From positions 1 to 6,451 of the forward strand of contig CALKYE010000085.1 of the NCBI GenBank assembly GCA_938003765.1: a stretch of DNA of 6,451 nt, written 5' to 3'. This DNA comes from an uncultured Planctomycetia bacterium. GTDB taxonomy: Bacteria > Planctomycetota > UBA1135 > GCA-002686595. The notes beneath the pieces are model-generated. The model ran no database searches. It worked only from the letters and a program-made list of their open reading frames with translations, and was not told where the DNA came from. Each line of letters starts with the position of its first letter. Positions within the stretch are counted from its first letter, which is position 1. Below are positions 5,950-6,451 of the stretch, in pieces. A program made the translations under genes and the position numbers.

Positions 5950-6451
5950 ATGACGCAGAACAATCCCTGGCACCACAGTCTGAGCCTGGCCTTCGTCGAG
6001 GGCCTGTACAGCGACTACCTGCGCGACCCCGCCAGCGTGTCGGACGATTGGCGCGCGTACTTCGACGGCCAGGGCGGTCGCGAGTGGGGCGGACCGCCGA
6101 CGCTGGGGCCGAACTTCGCGCCGGCCAGCCTGTTCAACCCGCCGGGCGCCGCCGCGCGTCCGCGCGAGGCCGAGGCCAGCGCCGCCGACGTCCAGGACCG
6201 CGCCGACCAGTTGATCCGCAGCTTCCGCGTGCGCGGCCACCTCATCGCGCAGATCGATCCGCTGGGCCTGCCGCGTCCGCGACACGCCGAGCTCGAGCCC
6301 GCCTTCTACGGCTTCTCGGACGCGGACCTCGACCGGCGCGTGTCGGCGCGCACGTTCCACGGCGAGCAGATCGAAACGCTGCGCAGCGTGCTCAGCCGCA
6401 TGCGCAACACCTACTGCCGCTCGATCGGCGTGCAGTACATGCACATCGACG
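5950..6451 (+). CDS. sucA: 2-oxoglutarate dehydrogenase E1 component, N-terminal part (cut by window edge)
   Basis: The first 167 residues of a protein that is normally about 900-950 long are present. SucA is the thiamine diphosphate-dependent subunit that decarboxylates 2-oxoglutarate in the TCA cycle and passes the succinyl group to the lipoyl E2 subunit. The N-terminus has the typical short helix for E2/E3 contact: SLAFVEGLYSDYLRDP (12-27) followed by W34-R-A-Y-F. A Pro/Ala/Gly-rich linker runs over about 40-78. The core then opens with LIRSFRVRGHLIAQIDPLG (88-106), FYGFSDADL (119-127) and YCRSIGVQYMHID (155-167), all recognisable E1o landmarks. The linker is short and leads straight into the E1 core, with no inserted E2-like acyltransferase domain, so this is the SucA type rather than the mycobacterial Kgd fusion. 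The thiamine-binding residues lie beyond the window. The ATG at 5950 fits the family N-terminus; no Shine-Dalgarno precedes it. sucB and lpd are not in view and may lie downstream. Confidence 0.93.
   Translation, partial: MTQNNPWHHSLSLAFVEGLYSDYLRDPASVSDDWRAYFDGQGGREWGGPPTLGPNFAPASLFNPPGAAARPREAEASAADVQDRADQLIRSFRVRGHLIAQIDPLGLPRPRHAELEPAFYGFSDADLDRRVSARTFHGEQIETLRSVLSRMRNTYCRSIGVQYMHID

Noticed and set aside
5680..6444. Minus-strand open frame across the M16-sucA junction
   Set aside because: It crosses the ends of two well-supported plus-strand genes and shows no family features.

Overview
This is a very GC-rich chromosomal window, with G or C at almost every third codon position. It holds five protein genes: one at the left edge on the minus strand, and four on the plus strand. 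The gene content points to a Gram-negative-type bacterium, because there is a lipoprotein with a lipobox, a secreted zinc carboxypeptidase-like enzyme and a SucA-type 2-oxoglutarate dehydrogenase. Base composition, the lack of Shine-Dalgarno sequences at most starts and the style of the proteins suggest Planctomycetota, with Myxococcota or a similar high-GC lineage as alternatives. This placement is an inference and was not tested by any search.

Layout. Positions 1-2449 (minus strand) hold the first 816 residues of a secreted M14-family metallopeptidase with a C-terminal amidotransferase-like domain; its 3' end lies outside the window. Positions 2450-2557 are a compact divergent intergenic region with a plausible sigma70-like promoter facing right and a perfect 7-bp GC stem-loop just after the predicted transcription start. 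Positions 2558-3079 (plus) encode a 173-residue lipoprotein of unrecognised function. Positions 3165-4436 and 4433-5857 (plus) encode two M16B (insulinase/pitrilysin-like) proteins that overlap by four bases. Positions 5950-6451 (plus) hold the first 167 residues of SucA, the E1 component of 2-oxoglutarate dehydrogenase, cut by the right edge.

How the genes relate. The two M16 genes clearly form a functional unit. The first keeps the zinc and catalytic residues but has lost the C-terminal Arg/Tyr pair used to bind substrate. The second has lost every zinc-site residue but keeps the Arg/Tyr pair. They are best read as catalytic and substrate-binding subunits of one heteromeric protease, translationally coupled at an ATGA junction with a strong ribosome binding site. 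The M14 enzyme and the lipoprotein are exported and could share an envelope or peptide-scavenging role, but nothing in the sequence ties them to each other or to the M16 pair. sucA is central metabolism and appears to be a neighbour rather than a partner.

No RNA genes, mobile elements, CRISPR arrays, integration scars or long repeats were seen. I did not find a previously undescribed system here. The most informative features are the complementary decay of the M16 pair and the structure of the divergent promoter region.
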